NCBI GenBank assembly: GCA_022009855.1
Contig: CP091727.1
Coordinates: 1,178,001-1,242,000 of the forward strand
Reading direction: 5' to 3'
DNA length: 64,000 nt
Source: Lentisphaeria bacterium
Lineage (GTDB): Bacteria; Verrucomicrobiota; Lentisphaeria; Victivallales; Victivallaceae
Below the pieces are notes generated by a model. It was given only the letters and a program-made list of their open reading frames with translations. It had not been told where the DNA came from and made no database searches. The position numbers were made by a program, and so were the translations under genes. Positions 18,717-28,093 of the stretch are shown piece after piece (within the stretch, counting starts at the first letter, position 1; the number at the start of each line of letters is the position of its first letter).

Positions 18717-20763
18717 TCAATCCATCTTGAACTGAGTGTCGTGGAGCCGCCGGTAAATGCCGTTTTTCGCCAGCAGTTCGGCGTGTGTGCCCGCTTCCGC
18801 CACCCTGCCGTTCTTGAGCACGATGATGCAGTTCGCGTTCCGGATGGTGCTCAACCGGTGCGCGATGGCGAAGACGGTCCGGTTGGCCATCACCCGGTTC
18901 AACGCCTCCTGCACGAGCTTTTCGGTGACCGTGTCGAGCGCACTGGTCGCTTCGTCCAGGATCAGGATCGGCGGATTGCGCAGAATCGCCCGGGCGATCG
19001 CCACCCGCTGCTTTTCGCCGCCGGAGAGTTTGAATCCCTTCTCGCCCACTTCGGTATCATACCCCTGCGCGTGGCGCCCGTCGACGATGAATTCGTGGGC
19101 GTTGGCCAGCTTCGCCGCTTCGATGATCTCCTCGCGGGTGGCGGAAGGACAGCCGTAGGCGATGTTGTTCGCGATCGTGTCGTTGAAGAGGATCGCATCC
19201 TGATTGACCACACCGATCATCTTGCGCAGCGAGGAGAGCCGATAGTCCCGCACGTCGATGCCGTCGATGCGCACCGCGCCCCCGGTCACATCGTAGAAGC
19301 GGGCGATCAAATTGGCGATCGTCGTCTTGCCGGAACCGGTTTCGCCGACCACCGCGACCATGTGTCCCTTTGGGAATCTCAAAGCTCACCCCGTCGATGA
19401 TCTTGCGCTCGTCGTAGGAGAACTCCGCCTTGTCGAGCGTGATCCGGTCGCGGAAGCTGGTCAGTTCGACCGCGTCCGGTTTCTCCGGGAGCGAGGTGTC
19501 GGTGTCGATCAGGTTGAAGTAGCGGTCCGCCGCCGCCATCGAACGCTGCAGTGAAGCGACCACTTTGGAGAGATCCTTGATCGGCTGGTAGGCCATGAAC
19601 GCCGGCGCCAGCAGAGCGGCGAGCTGGGTGACCGAAATCCCCTGGCTGTAGGAGAAGACCAGGAACACCAGGGTGGCCGCCACCGCGACCACCTCCATCG
19701 ACGGCGAAATCAGCAGTTGGAGCCGGAGCGCCCGGATCACCTGCCGCAGATAGAGACGGTTGACGTGGTTGAACCGCTCTTCCTCGGCGGCCTCGGTGTT
19801 GTACCCCTTGACCACCCGGATTCCGGTGAACACCTCGTGCATCCGCGAGAACACCTCCGCGATGCGGGCGAAACTCTTCTTGTAGACCTTGCGGATGCGG
19901 CGGCCGAGGATGTGGATCGGCAGCACCACCAGCGGCACGCCGATCAGCAGAATCACCATCAGCGAATAGCTGTTGTACTTCTGGCAGGCCACCAGCACCG
20001 CCGCGAAGCAGGCGATGATCTGAATCGGCGCGCTGGTGAAGTCGGCGATGGAATTCGAGACGGAGTTTTCGATGGCCGAGGTGTCGTTGGTGCAGCGGCT
20101 GATGAGGTGACCGACATCCATGTTGCCGAAGAAGCGCATCGACTGGTTGACCAGTTTGCGGAAGATCTCCTCGCGCAGGTCGGCCACCACCTTGGCGCCC
20201 ACCCAGCGGGTGCAGTAGTGGTTGATGTAGGTGGCGGCGTTTTTGACCACCCAGGCCAGGACGAAGATCAGCACGTAAATCGCGAAGATCTGCCAGGCGA
20301 CCCGCCCGTCCGCGCCGACCGCCTCAAAGGAGAAGTTCACAGGCCAGTAGACCTGGATCTCTCCTCCTTCCACCCGGTAGGGGAGGTGGTAGCGCTCCGC
20401 CGTCTCCTGCGCCTGGCGGAGGATCTTCGCCAGCTGCGGATCCTCCTCCTGCGGGTTGATCACCGCTTCGATTGCGGCGGCCTTCTCCGCCTCGGTGAGG
20501 CCGGGTTTCTCCAGCGCCCGGAGGATCTCGCCGGTGAGACGCGACGGCGCCGCCTTCGTCTCGACGGCGCTTCCGGCCCCGGCGGGATCGACCACACCGA
20601 CCAGCTGCGGAATCATCAGCAGACTGACGAAGAGCGACCCGCCGACCGTCATACCGGCGAGGATGCCGATGGTCAGGCGCAGCCAGTACGGCCGCGCGTA
20701 GCGGAGAAGCCGGAAGTAACTCTGCGCTTTGAAATCGCGCTCGTTTTCACTTACTCGCCCCAT
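18717..20763 (-). CDS. msbA: MsbA-like ABC exporter, fused permease-ATPase (one frameshift)
   Basis: About 682 residues when repaired. The N-terminal half has six predicted membrane segments, with a large extra hydrophilic loop after the first (residues ~55-130). The C-terminal ATPase has Walker A GETGSGKTT, signature KLSGGEKQRVAIARA, Walker B PILILDEATSALD and a switch His (IAHRLSTIRN). The frame breaks near 19373, where one extra C separates EIPKG from HMVAVVGETG. It probably flips lipid A or another glycolipid across the inner membrane. It sits directly after the DegT aminotransferase gene on the same strand, consistent with lipopolysaccharide assembly. Confidence 0.85.
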
Positions 20764-20771
20764 GCCGATTC

Positions 20772-21893
20772 CTAGGCGAAGAATTTCGCGATGGTGTCGA
20801 CCACGAACTCACGCTGTTCGGTGGTCGATTCCGGATAGATCGGCAGCGCGAGGATCTCACCCGAGACCTGCTCGCTCACCGGGTAATCGCCCGGCTTGCC
20901 GCCGAGGTTCCGGAAACAGTTCTGCAGGTGGAGCGAGAGCGGGTAGTAGACCGCGCAGCCGACCCCCTGCTCCTGGAGGAACGCGCGCAGTGCGTCGCGC
21001 CGCCCGCCGGAGATCCGAATGCAGAACTGATTGTAGATGTGGCGGACCGGATAGGTGACTTCCTGCGGCAGGGCGACCTTGTCTTCGAGCTTCGCCGCGG
21101 CGAAGAGCTTGCGGTATTCGGCGGCGTTGTGCTGCCGCGCCTCGGACCACTTGTCGAGGTCGCGCAGCTTGATCGACAGAATCGCGGCCTGGAGCGCGTC
21201 GAGGCGGAAGTTGCCGCCGACGTAGTCGTGCATGTAGGTGCCGCTCTGGCCGTGGTTGCGGAAGATCTTCAGCAGCTTGACCTTTTCCGGATCGTTGCAG
21301 GTGACCATGCCGCCGTCGCCGAAGCAGCCGAGGTTCTTGCTCGGGAAGAAGGAGAAGGCGCCGTAGTTGCCGATCGAACCGACCCGGCGGCCCTTGTATT
21401 CGGCGCCGATCGCCTGGCAGGCATCTTCGATGACGACCAGATTGTGCTTGCGGGCGATCTCCATGATCGGATCCATGTCGGCGGCCTGGCCGAAGAGGTG
21501 GACCGGAATGATCGCCTTCGTGCGCGGCGTGATCTTCTCTTCGATCTTCTTCGGGTCGATGTTGAAGGTGACCGGATCGATGTCCGCGAAGACCGGCGTG
21601 GCGCCGACCCGGACGATTGCGCCGACGGTGGCGAAGAAGGTGAACGGGGTGGTGATCACCTCGTCGCCCGCCTTGATGCCTTCGACCATCAGCGAGATGA
21701 TGAGAGCATCCGAACCGCTGGTGACGCCGACCGCGCCGGTGCTCCGGCAGTAGGCGGCGATTTCGGATTCGAGTTTTTCCACCTTGGGGCCGAGAATGAA
21801 ACGCTGCGAGTCGCAGATTTCGGAAATTTCCGCGATGATTTCATCTTTGAGCGACGCATACTGCGCCCGGAGATCAAGCAACGGAACCTGCAT
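20772..21893 (-). CDS. DegT/DnrJ/EryC1/StrS sugar aminotransferase
   Basis: Intact, 373 residues. PLP-dependent transamination of a nucleotide-linked keto-sugar. The PLP-binding Lys is visible in FSFFPSKNLGCFGDGG near residue 185. GSDALIISL near residue 60 and VIEDACQAIGAEYKGRRVG near residue 155 are family motifs. The ATG at 21893 is preceded by GGAGG and starts the typical N-terminus VPLLDLRAQYA. It lies eight bases upstream of the msbA-like gene, so it probably makes an amino sugar for surface polysaccharide or lipid A. WbpE-like acetamido-sugar aminotransferases are the closest guess. Confidence 0.88.
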   Translation of the reverse strand: MQVPLLDLRAQYASLKDEIIAEISEICDSQRFILGPKVEKLESEIAAYCRSTGAVGVTSGSDALIISLMVEGIKAGDEVITTPFTFFATVGAIVRVGATPVFADIDPVTFNIDPKKIEEKITPRTKAIIPVHLFGQAADMDPIMEIARKHNLVVIEDACQAIGAEYKGRRVGSIGNYGAFSFFPSKNLGCFGDGGMVTCNDPEKVKLLKIFRNHGQSGTYMHDYVGGNFRLDALQAAILSIKLRDLDKWSEARQHNAAEYRKLFAAAKLEDKVALPQEVTYPVRHIYNQFCIRISGGRRDALRAFLQEQGVGCAVYYPLSLHLQNCFRNLGGKPGDYPVSEQVSGEILALPIYPESTTEQREFVVDTIAKFFA

Positions 21894-22059
21894 GGCAATC
21901 CTCCTGACAATTCCTGACCGTTGAAAATAAAAACAGAACCATGGTGATAATATACTCCGCGCGGAGGAATCTTTCACCTTTTTTTATTATTTTTTCGCAA
22001 TTTCGGAAAAATCAAGATATATTACCCGGCAATACAACCGCGAAAGAGAATCCGGAATC

Positions 22060-23281
22060 ATGCAGATCGGCACCGAGTTTCAGTGTGAAATTGAGAAAAC
22101 CGTGTTCGGGGGGCGACGGCCTGGCCCGCTGTAACGGAGAGGTGGTGTTCCTGCCCCGCACACTGCCCGGAGAGCGGCTGATCGGCCGGATCACGGCAAA
22201 AAAAGAAGAACTATTCACGCGGCACAGTGGTCCGCTTCGGAGAGACCAGTCCGCGGCGGATCGAACCGGGATGCCCCTACTTCGGGCGCTGTCCCGGCTG
22301 CTGTTACCGCCACGCGGAATACAGGCTGGAGGCGGAGCTCAAGTCCGCCCAGCTGGCCGATCTGCTGGCCGGGGCGGGGATCGAACCGGCGCCCGGCGTG
22401 GTCGCCCCCTTCGCCGCGCCGCTTCCCGCGGAGGGGTACCGCGACAAAATCGTCCTGCACGTCCACAAATCCGGCGGACGGACCGAACTTGGATATGTGA
22501 TGGCGGACAACACGACCGTGACCGACATCGAACGCTGTCCGCTGGCGCATCCGGAGATCAACGCCGAACTTGCCCGGCTCCGCGTCGACAGGTCGTTTCT
22601 GCATTCATTGCACGAGGGGATGGATGTCACCTTTCGCCGGACCGACCGCGACGGCGTGCGCTTCTGGCGCAACCGTCCGGCCGCCAACCTCACCTGGCTG
22701 CGGGAGACGGTTCCCTTCGGCGAGCTGTCGGTGCCGTGCGGGAGTTTTTTCAGGTAAATCCGGCGGGGTGCGCAGTACTGGTCGCCGAGTTCGAAGCGGT
22801 GCTGGAGCGCCTTTCTCCGCGCCGGGTGATCGATCTCTACTGCGGAGTCGGTCTGTTCGCCGCGGCCGCCGCGCACCGTGGAGTCCGCGACATTCTGGCG
22901 GTGGAGTCGGATGAGGCCGCCGCGGCCGCCTGCCGCTACAATCTCCGGCGCTGCGGCATCGCGGAACCGGAGGTGATTGCCGGGGACGCCGCCGATGCGT
23001 TCAGCCGGAATTCGGAATCCGATCCGGCGGGGACGCTGCTGGTGGCCGATCCGCCGCGCACGGGGCTCTCGCCGCAGGCGCTGCGCAATCTAGTGGAGAG
23101 TCCGCTGCGGTTTCTGGTTTACATTTCGTGCAATCCGGCCACCTGGGGGCGGGATGCGTTCCGGCTGCGGAAGGGCGGGTTCGAATTGAGCCGTCTGCGC
23201 GGGGTCAACATGTTTCCTCGCACCGGTCATTTTGAACTCTTCAGTTTCTGGGAGAGAGAGCCGGAGGCGCGCCATGGCTGA
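22060..23281 (+). CDS. TrmA/RlmD-family uracil-C5 RNA methyltransferase (three frameshifts)
   Basis: About 407 residues when repaired. It has an N-terminal TRAM-like region (QIGTEFQCEIEKTVFGGDG) and an iron-sulfur motif with the cysteines of CPYFGRCPGC. A SAM-binding Rossmann domain (VIDLYCGVGLFAAA) follows. Near the end, VYISCNPATWGRD carries the catalytic Cys. It would make 5-methyluridine in rRNA or tRNA; RlmD is closest because of the Fe-S cysteines. Frame changes at about 22110 (extra G), 22200 (extra A) and 22748 (missing T) are all at homopolymers. The 3' end overlaps the radC start by eight bases. Confidence 0.85.
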
Positions 23282-23955
23282 GCGGGCCGGATCGGTCGCC
23301 GGGCACCGCCGGCGGCTGCGGGAACGGTTTCTGCGCGCCGGGCTGGTCGGGCTGCAGGACTACGAGGCACTGGAGCTGCTGTTGATGTTCGCCATTCCGC
23401 GCCGCGACGTGAAACCGCTGGCAAAACTGCTCCTGGAACGCTACGGTTCGGTGGAGAAGGTACTGGACGCGCCTCCTGCCGAACTGCTTGAAATCGACGG
23501 CATCGGGCCGCACGCCGCCACGCTGATCGTACTGCTCAAACAGCTCTGTACCGAATATCTCGAGCAGAAGGCGCGGAGCGTGGACGTGCTCGACTCCACC
23601 GGAAGGGTGGTCGATTTTCTGCGCATGAAGCTCGGCGGCGGGCGGAAGGGAGACCTTCATGGTGCTCTTTCTGAACACGCAGAATCATCTCATCACCTAC
23701 GAGACCTATCCGGGCACGGTGGACCGCGCGCCGGTCTATGCGCGGGAGATCGCCGAACGGGCGCTGCTGGCGCGGGCCAGTGGAGTGATCGCCGCGCACA
23801 ACCATCCGTCGGGCGTGTGCGATCCTTCACCGGACGACATCCGGCTCACCCGGAGCCTCGCCGCCGCCCTTTCTCCGCTCGGGATCTCCCTTTTCGACCA
23901 CATCATCGTTACGCCGACCGCCTATCGCAGCCTGAAGGTGATGAAGCTGCTCTGA
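23274..23955 (+). CDS. radC: RadC-family JAB/MPN protein (one frameshift)
   Basis: About 226 residues when repaired. An N-terminal helix-hairpin-helix-like region (LLEIDGIGPHAATLIVL) is followed by the JAMM metal site AAHNHPSGVCDPSPDD. The frame breaks at 23648-23650, where one extra G separates GGGRKE from TFMVLFLNTQNHL. Despite its name, the repair role of RadC is doubtful. The family is widespread and often encoded near mobile elements, though here it is coupled to the RNA methyltransferase by an ATG overlap. The start ATG at 23274 fits that coupling. Confidence 0.9.
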
Positions 23956-23972
23956 AGCGCTTCCGACATCGC

Positions 23973-24572
23973 TCAGGCGAGGAAATTCCGGGCGGAGCGG
24001 CGCAGCTCCTCGACGCTCATCTCCGGGCGGAAGATGCCGATCCCGACGCCGAGCCCGTCGGCGGAGGCGAGGAAGGCGTCGCGGTTGGAGCGGTCGATGC
24101 CGCCGACCGCGAAGATCGGCAGCGGAACGACCGATTTCAGCACCCGGATGTTCTCCGGCGTGCCGCAGGGGAACGCCTTGAGCAGATCGGCTCCGGCGTC
24201 GATCGCCGCGAAGGCTTCGGTCGGGGTCTGGAATCCGGGCAGCGAGAGCAATCCGAGTTCGACGGTCCGCCGGATCACCGCCGGGGAGGTGTTGGGAGAG
24301 ATGATGTATTCCCCTCCGGCGCGGGCGACCTCCTCTACCGCCGCCGGGGTGAGGACGGTTCCGGCGCCGATGCGGACCTTCGTGCCGCGGAAGTGTTCCG
24401 CCAGCATTGCGATGGTTTCGAGAGCGCCGGGGGTGTTGAGCGGCACTTCGAGAAAGCGGAGCCCCTCCCCGGCGAGCGCCTCGCAGGCAGGGACGGCGAT
24501 TTCGCGGCGGAGGCCGCGCAGAATGACGATGATTTTCGCCGCAAGCATTTCACGGCAGAGCGGATGGTTCAT
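23973..24572 (-). CDS. dgoA: 2-dehydro-3-deoxy-6-phosphogalactonate aldolase
   Basis: Intact, about 199 residues. It is a class I KDPG/KDPGal aldolase with the Schiff-base Lys in DLLKAFP and the catalytic Glu in RFLEVPLN. RIGAGTVLTP, ISPNTSPAVIRR and IFAVGGIDRSN are more like DgoA than Eda. It splits 2-keto-3-deoxy-6-phosphogalactonate to pyruvate and glyceraldehyde-3-P. I chose the ATG at 24572, which has AAGGA upstream, over a longer start at 24620. It is the last gene of a dgoD-SDR-dgoA operon, and a KDPG-specific activity cannot be excluded. Confidence 0.85.
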   Translation of the reverse strand: MNHPLCREMLAAKIIVILRGLRREIAVPACEALAGEGLRFLEVPLNTPGALETIAMLAEHFRGTKVRIGAGTVLTPAAVEEVARAGGEYIISPNTSPAVIRRTVELGLLSLPGFQTPTEAFAAIDAGADLLKAFPCGTPENIRVLKSVVPLPIFAVGGIDRSNRDAFLASADGLGVGIGIFRPEMSVEELRRSARNFLA

Positions 24573-24616
24573 GACAAAGTTCCTTGTAATGTTGAAGCGG
24601 CCGATGCCATGCCTTT

Positions 24617-25366
24617 TCACGGCATGTAGACGCCGCCGTTGATGTTGAGGATTTCCCCGGTCATGTAGGGATTTTCCACGACGAACCGGACCGCGGCGAA
24701 GATCTCTTCGGCGGCGGCGCCCCGCTTCACCGGAATCCGTTCGGTCATGGCGGAAATCTCTTCCGGGGTGAGCCGGCCGGCGAGTTCGTCGGAGAGGATC
24801 ATTCCCGGCGCGACGGCGTTGACGGTGACGCCGTGCGCCGCGCCCAGTCCGGCGAGGGAACGGGTCAGGCTGTGGAGCGCCGCTTTGGAGAGGGCGTATT
24901 CGACCATCGACCGTTTCGCGGAGCGGTAGGCCCAGACGCTGGAGATGTTGACGATCCGGCCTCCGCCGCGTTTCTTCATCTGTTCGAGTGCGGCCAATCC
25001 GCAGAGGTAGGGGCCTTTGAGATTGACGCCGATCACGGTGTCGAACCAGTCGCCGTCGGAGAGCTCCGGCGGGCGCTTGTAGGGGTCGACCCGCGCATTG
25101 CAGACGAGGATGTCCACTCCGCCGGACTCCCGTTCGATTTCGGAGAAGGCCTTGCGGACCTCCTCTTCGCGGGAGATGTCGAATCGCTTCACTGAGGCGA
25201 GGCCTCCGGCGGCGCGAATCGCCGAAACGACCGCTTCGGCCTTTTCGATGTGATGGGCGCAGTTGACGAAGACCCGCGCGCCCGCTTCGGCGAAGAGGCG
25301 CGACATGGCTGCGCCCAGCCCCTGCGAACCGCCGGTGATCAGGACCGTTTTGCCGTTCAGCTTCAT
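24617..25366 (-). CDS. short-chain dehydrogenase/reductase
   Basis: Intact, 249 residues, classical SDR. It has cofactor motif TVLITGGSQGLGAAM at the start, catalytic Ser in IVNISSVWAY near residue 137 and Y-x3-K in VEYALSKAAL near residue 154. The C-terminus ends GEILNINGGVYMP. The ATG at 25366 has AGGAGG upstream. Its place between dgoD and dgoA suggests a sugar dehydrogenase feeding the galactonate pathway, for example galactose dehydrogenase or a reductase of a related aldonate. This is context-based. Confidence 0.88.
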   Translation of the reverse strand: MKLNGKTVLITGGSQGLGAAMSRLFAEAGARVFVNCAHHIEKAEAVVSAIRAAGGLASVKRFDISREEEVRKAFSEIERESGGVDILVCNARVDPYKRPPELSDGDWFDTVIGVNLKGPYLCGLAALEQMKKRGGGRIVNISSVWAYRSAKRSMVEYALSKAALHSLTRSLAGLGAAHGVTVNAVAPGMILSDELAGRLTPEEISAMTERIPVKRGAAAEEIFAAVRFVVENPYMTGEILNINGGVYMP

Positions 25367-25377
25367 GATGAAACCTC

Positions 25378-26541
25378 CTACCAGTCGCTGACCGCGCCGT
25401 CCTCGCGGAAGAGGCGGGGCAGATGAATGCTGATCTTCGGATGATTCCGGCAGAGCTCCTCGTTGAGTTCGATGCCCCAGCCGGGCTTCTGCGGCAGGTC
25501 GAGGAACCCCTCCTTCACCTGAAGCGGTTCGGTGATGACCTCGTTCCGCCAGTCGTTGAGAAAAAGCCGCTCCTGGATGAGGAAGTTCGGTGCGACCGCG
25601 TCGAGGTGGGCGGAGATCACCGTCAGCACCGGACTCATCGGACCGTGCGGGGCGAGGAATCCGGAGAAGGCGTCGGCGAGCGCGGCGATCTTGTACGCTT
25701 CGAGGAAGCCGTTGCAGTGGGCGAGATCGGGCTGGACGACGCTGACCGCGCCGTTCTCCAGCAGCCGCCGGAACTCCCAGCGCGATTCGAGCCGTTCGCC
25801 CGCGGCGATCGGCATCGGCAGCGCCCGCGCGACCCGGGCCATCGCTTCGACGTCGAGCTGGCTGACCGGCTCCTCGAAGAAGTAGAGAGAATACGGTTCG
25901 AGCGCGTGTCCGATGGCGATTGCCGAATCGGCGTCGTAGCGGCCGTGGCCGTCGAACATCAGCAGCCGGTCCGGACCGATCGCTTCGCGGATCGTTTCCG
26001 CCGCCGTCGCGATGGTGCGGATGATGGCAGGGTCGCGCAGCGGCCACGACGGGAGCGCGATGCTGAATTTGAAGGCGTCGTATCCGGCGGCGAGCGCCTC
26101 CTGCGCCCGGTCGTGGATCACCGCCGGCTCCAGCGAGCCGCCAGTCCAGCCGTTGACGTAGACGCGGATCTTCTGCCGGTACGGTCCGCCGAAGAGCCGG
26201 TAAACCGGCACGCCGAGGCTCTTGCCGAGGATGTCCCAGAGGGCGAGTTCGACTCCGGCCACCGCGGAGCCTTTGACGACGCCGCCGCGCCAGAACTTCT
26301 GCCGGGTCATCACCTGCGCGAGATATTCGATCCGGGTCGGATCCTCGCCGATCAGCAGCTCTTCGAGGTCGCCGAGCAGACTGACGATGGTCTGCGTATA
26401 ACCGCCGAGCGACGCCTCGCCGAGTCCGGTGATCCCTTCGTCGGTGTGGACCCGGACGAAGATGTAGTTCTTGTTGGAGAGCCTGCCGGTGCCGGGCGTC
26501 GGGGCTCCGACCACCAGCGGTTCGATCCGGGTGATTTTCAT
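25378..26541 (-). CDS. dgoD: mandelate racemase/muconate lactonizing enzyme family dehydratase, probably D-galactonate dehydratase
   Basis: Intact, 387 residues, enolase superfamily. Metal ligands appear in order: Asp in LLMFDGHGRYD, Glu in YFFEEPVSQ and Glu in IAAGERLESR. A catalytic His lies in LAPHGPMSP. These match galactonate and related acid-sugar dehydratases. The ATG at 26541 is preceded by GGAGG; an ATG seven codons upstream is less well placed. With dgoA it would convert D-galactonate to the KDPGal route, but no kinase (dgoK) is present here. Specificity for another acid sugar is possible. Confidence 0.8.
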   Translation of the reverse strand: MKITRIEPLVVGAPTPGTGRLSNKNYIFVRVHTDEGITGLGEASLGGYTQTIVSLLGDLEELLIGEDPTRIEYLAQVMTRQKFWRGGVVKGSAVAGVELALWDILGKSLGVPVYRLFGGPYRQKIRVYVNGWTGGSLEPAVIHDRAQEALAAGYDAFKFSIALPSWPLRDPAIIRTIATAAETIREAIGPDRLLMFDGHGRYDADSAIAIGHALEPYSLYFFEEPVSQLDVEAMARVARALPMPIAAGERLESRWEFRRLLENGAVSVVQPDLAHCNGFLEAYKIAALADAFSGFLAPHGPMSPVLTVISAHLDAVAPNFLIQERLFLNDWRNEVITEPLQVKEGFLDLPQKPGWGIELNEELCRNHPKISIHLPRLFREDGAVSDW

Positions 26542-26703
26542 GCGGATTCCTCCCTGTTTCAAGCTTGTCTCTTTTTACAAAATAGTCCGAAATCCGGCTT
26601 GAAACTATGAATATTCTGCTGTATTTTGAGTGTATCCGGTGAAAATGCATATTTTTCCGAAAAACCGAGGCGGAGAGAAAACCGTGAACGGCCGAGCAGG
26701 GGA

Positions 26704-26930
26704 GGCCCGTGAGAAAGCGGCGAGTTGCCGACAGCTCGCGCTTCGACTCCGACGGGGAAGGCCCGTGAGAAAGCGGCGAGTTGCCGACAGCTCGCTCTTC
26801 GACTCCGACAGGGGAGGCCCGTGAGAAGGCGGCGAGTTGCCGACAGCTCGCGCTTCGACTTCGACGGAGAAGGCCCGTGAGAAAGCAGCGAGTTACCGAC
26901 AGCTCGCGCTTCGACTCCGACGAGCTGGAC
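26704..26930. repeat. four tandem copies of a 56-bp repeat
   Basis: The block beginning GGCCCGTGAGAA recurs at 26704, 26760, 26816 and 26872, exactly 56 bases apart. Each copy contains GTTGCCGACAGCTCGC or a one-base variant. The copies differ by only a few substitutions. They lie in the ~670-base gap between dgoD and the PocR/AraC regulator. No real gene covers them; the peptide frames across them merely repeat. Confidence 0.9.
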
Positions 26931-26945
26931 GGGCCCATTCTCGTC

Positions 26946-27043
26946 GAAGCGCGATCTATTGATAACTCTTCTCCCGTGGAGGAACGGGAAAAGACCAGGG
27001 TGTGAAGCGCGATCTATTGATAACTCTTCTCCCGTGGAGGAAT
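26946..27043. repeat. 58-bp direct duplication
   Basis: A block starting GAAGCGCGATCTATTG recurs at 26946 and 27004, 58 bases apart. About 39 bases are identical, up to CCCGTGGAGGAA. It lies immediately downstream of the 56-bp repeats and upstream of the AraC gene at 27215. Duplicated operator sites are possible, but nothing identifies the binding protein. Confidence 0.8.
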
Positions 27044-27214
27044 CGATCATGAGCAGGCAACATTTCCGCGATTTTCCCGCATCAGGTTCCGGTGGCTGTC
27101 AAGCGGGCAAACGGAATAAAAGCGACCCGCAGGGGAGCGGTTATGCCGGATTGCCGCTTGACCGGCGCCGGGTTCTGATGCACCTCCCCCGGGCCGAATA
27201 CAGGAGCAGAAGCG

Positions 27215-28060
27215 ATGAATCAACTTCGACAACTGATCCGCGTCCTCGACGCATTGCGTGAAGTGACCGGATTGTACTTCGTCTGGAAGTGTTCGGAACG
27301 GAGCTGGCTGCCGCTCCTGCCGGAACACCAGCGCTACCATTGCTGCCGCTATTGCCGGGCGGTGAAGGAGTCGGGCGCGGCGGCGCTGCTCGGCTGCAAT
27401 CGCCACCATGCCGGGGCGGCGTTCCACCTCGCACTGGAGAAGCGGAAACCGTTCCCGCTGCTCTGTCCGGCGGGCGTGCTGGAACTGGTGGTGCCGGTGG
27501 TGGCCGGCACCTGCCGGGCGGCGATTTTCGCCGGACCGTTCCTTTCGCCGGAGGGGGGACGCGGCGCGGGGCGGGAGTTCGCCGGGGCGTACGCCGCGAT
27601 GCCGAAACAGCCCGCATCGGCGATGAAGCAGTTCGAGACGCTGCTGACCGCGCTGGTGGAGTCGTTCGAGCCGGAGAGCTGGGAGCGCAAACAGCTGCCG
27701 CTGCTGCCGGAACTGGAGTTCGACCGGATGGATCCGCGGGTCTGCGCCGCGGTGCGCCGCCTGCACCGGGATTTCCGCCGTCCGGTGGCGTTCGAACCGC
27801 TCTGCCGGGAGCTGGCGGTGAGCCCCTCCCACTTCACCCACCTCTTCAAGGAGGCGGTCGGAATCGGATTCCGGGAGTATCTGCAACGACTGCGGGTTGC
27901 CGAAGCGCGGGATCTGGTGGAACTGACCGACCTGCCGATCGGTGCGGTGGCTGCCGAATGCGGCATTCCCGACCAGAGCCGCCTTGCCCGGCTCTTTCAG
28001 CGCTACTGGAGCGTCACGCCGGGCGCGCTGCGCCGCCGCCGGAGATTCGACGGCGTGTGA
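27215..28060 (+). CDS. AraC-family regulator with an N-terminal PocR-type sensory domain
   Basis: Intact, 281 residues. Residues ~10-140 carry paired cysteines (HCCRYC, GCNRHH, LLCPAGV) and GPFLSPEGG, the pattern of the PocR ligand-binding domain, which senses small hydrocarbon derivatives. Residues ~180-275 are two HTH motifs: ELAVSPSHFTHLFKEAVG, then AAECGIPDQSRLARLFQ. It is transcribed divergently from the dgoD operon across a repeat-rich gap and towards the GH42 gene, so either could be its target. Confidence 0.85.
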   Translation: MNQLRQLIRVLDALREVTGLYFVWKCSERSWLPLLPEHQRYHCCRYCRAVKESGAAALLGCNRHHAGAAFHLALEKRKPFPLLCPAGVLELVVPVVAGTCRAAIFAGPFLSPEGGRGAGREFAGAYAAMPKQPASAMKQFETLLTALVESFEPESWERKQLPLLPELEFDRMDPRVCAAVRRLHRDFRRPVAFEPLCRELAVSPSHFTHLFKEAVGIGFREYLQRLRVAEARDLVELTDLPIGAVAAECGIPDQSRLARLFQRYWSVTPGALRRRRRFDGV

Positions 28061-28093
28061 CGGAAGCAGGAGACCATCCGGGCGTTGCCGGGC

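Noticed and set aside
24617..26938. A single 773-codon open frame on the minus strand covering the SDR and the region upstream
   Set aside because: Only the last 249 codons are the SDR. The upstream part runs out of frame through dgoD and the tandem repeats and has no recognisable domain.
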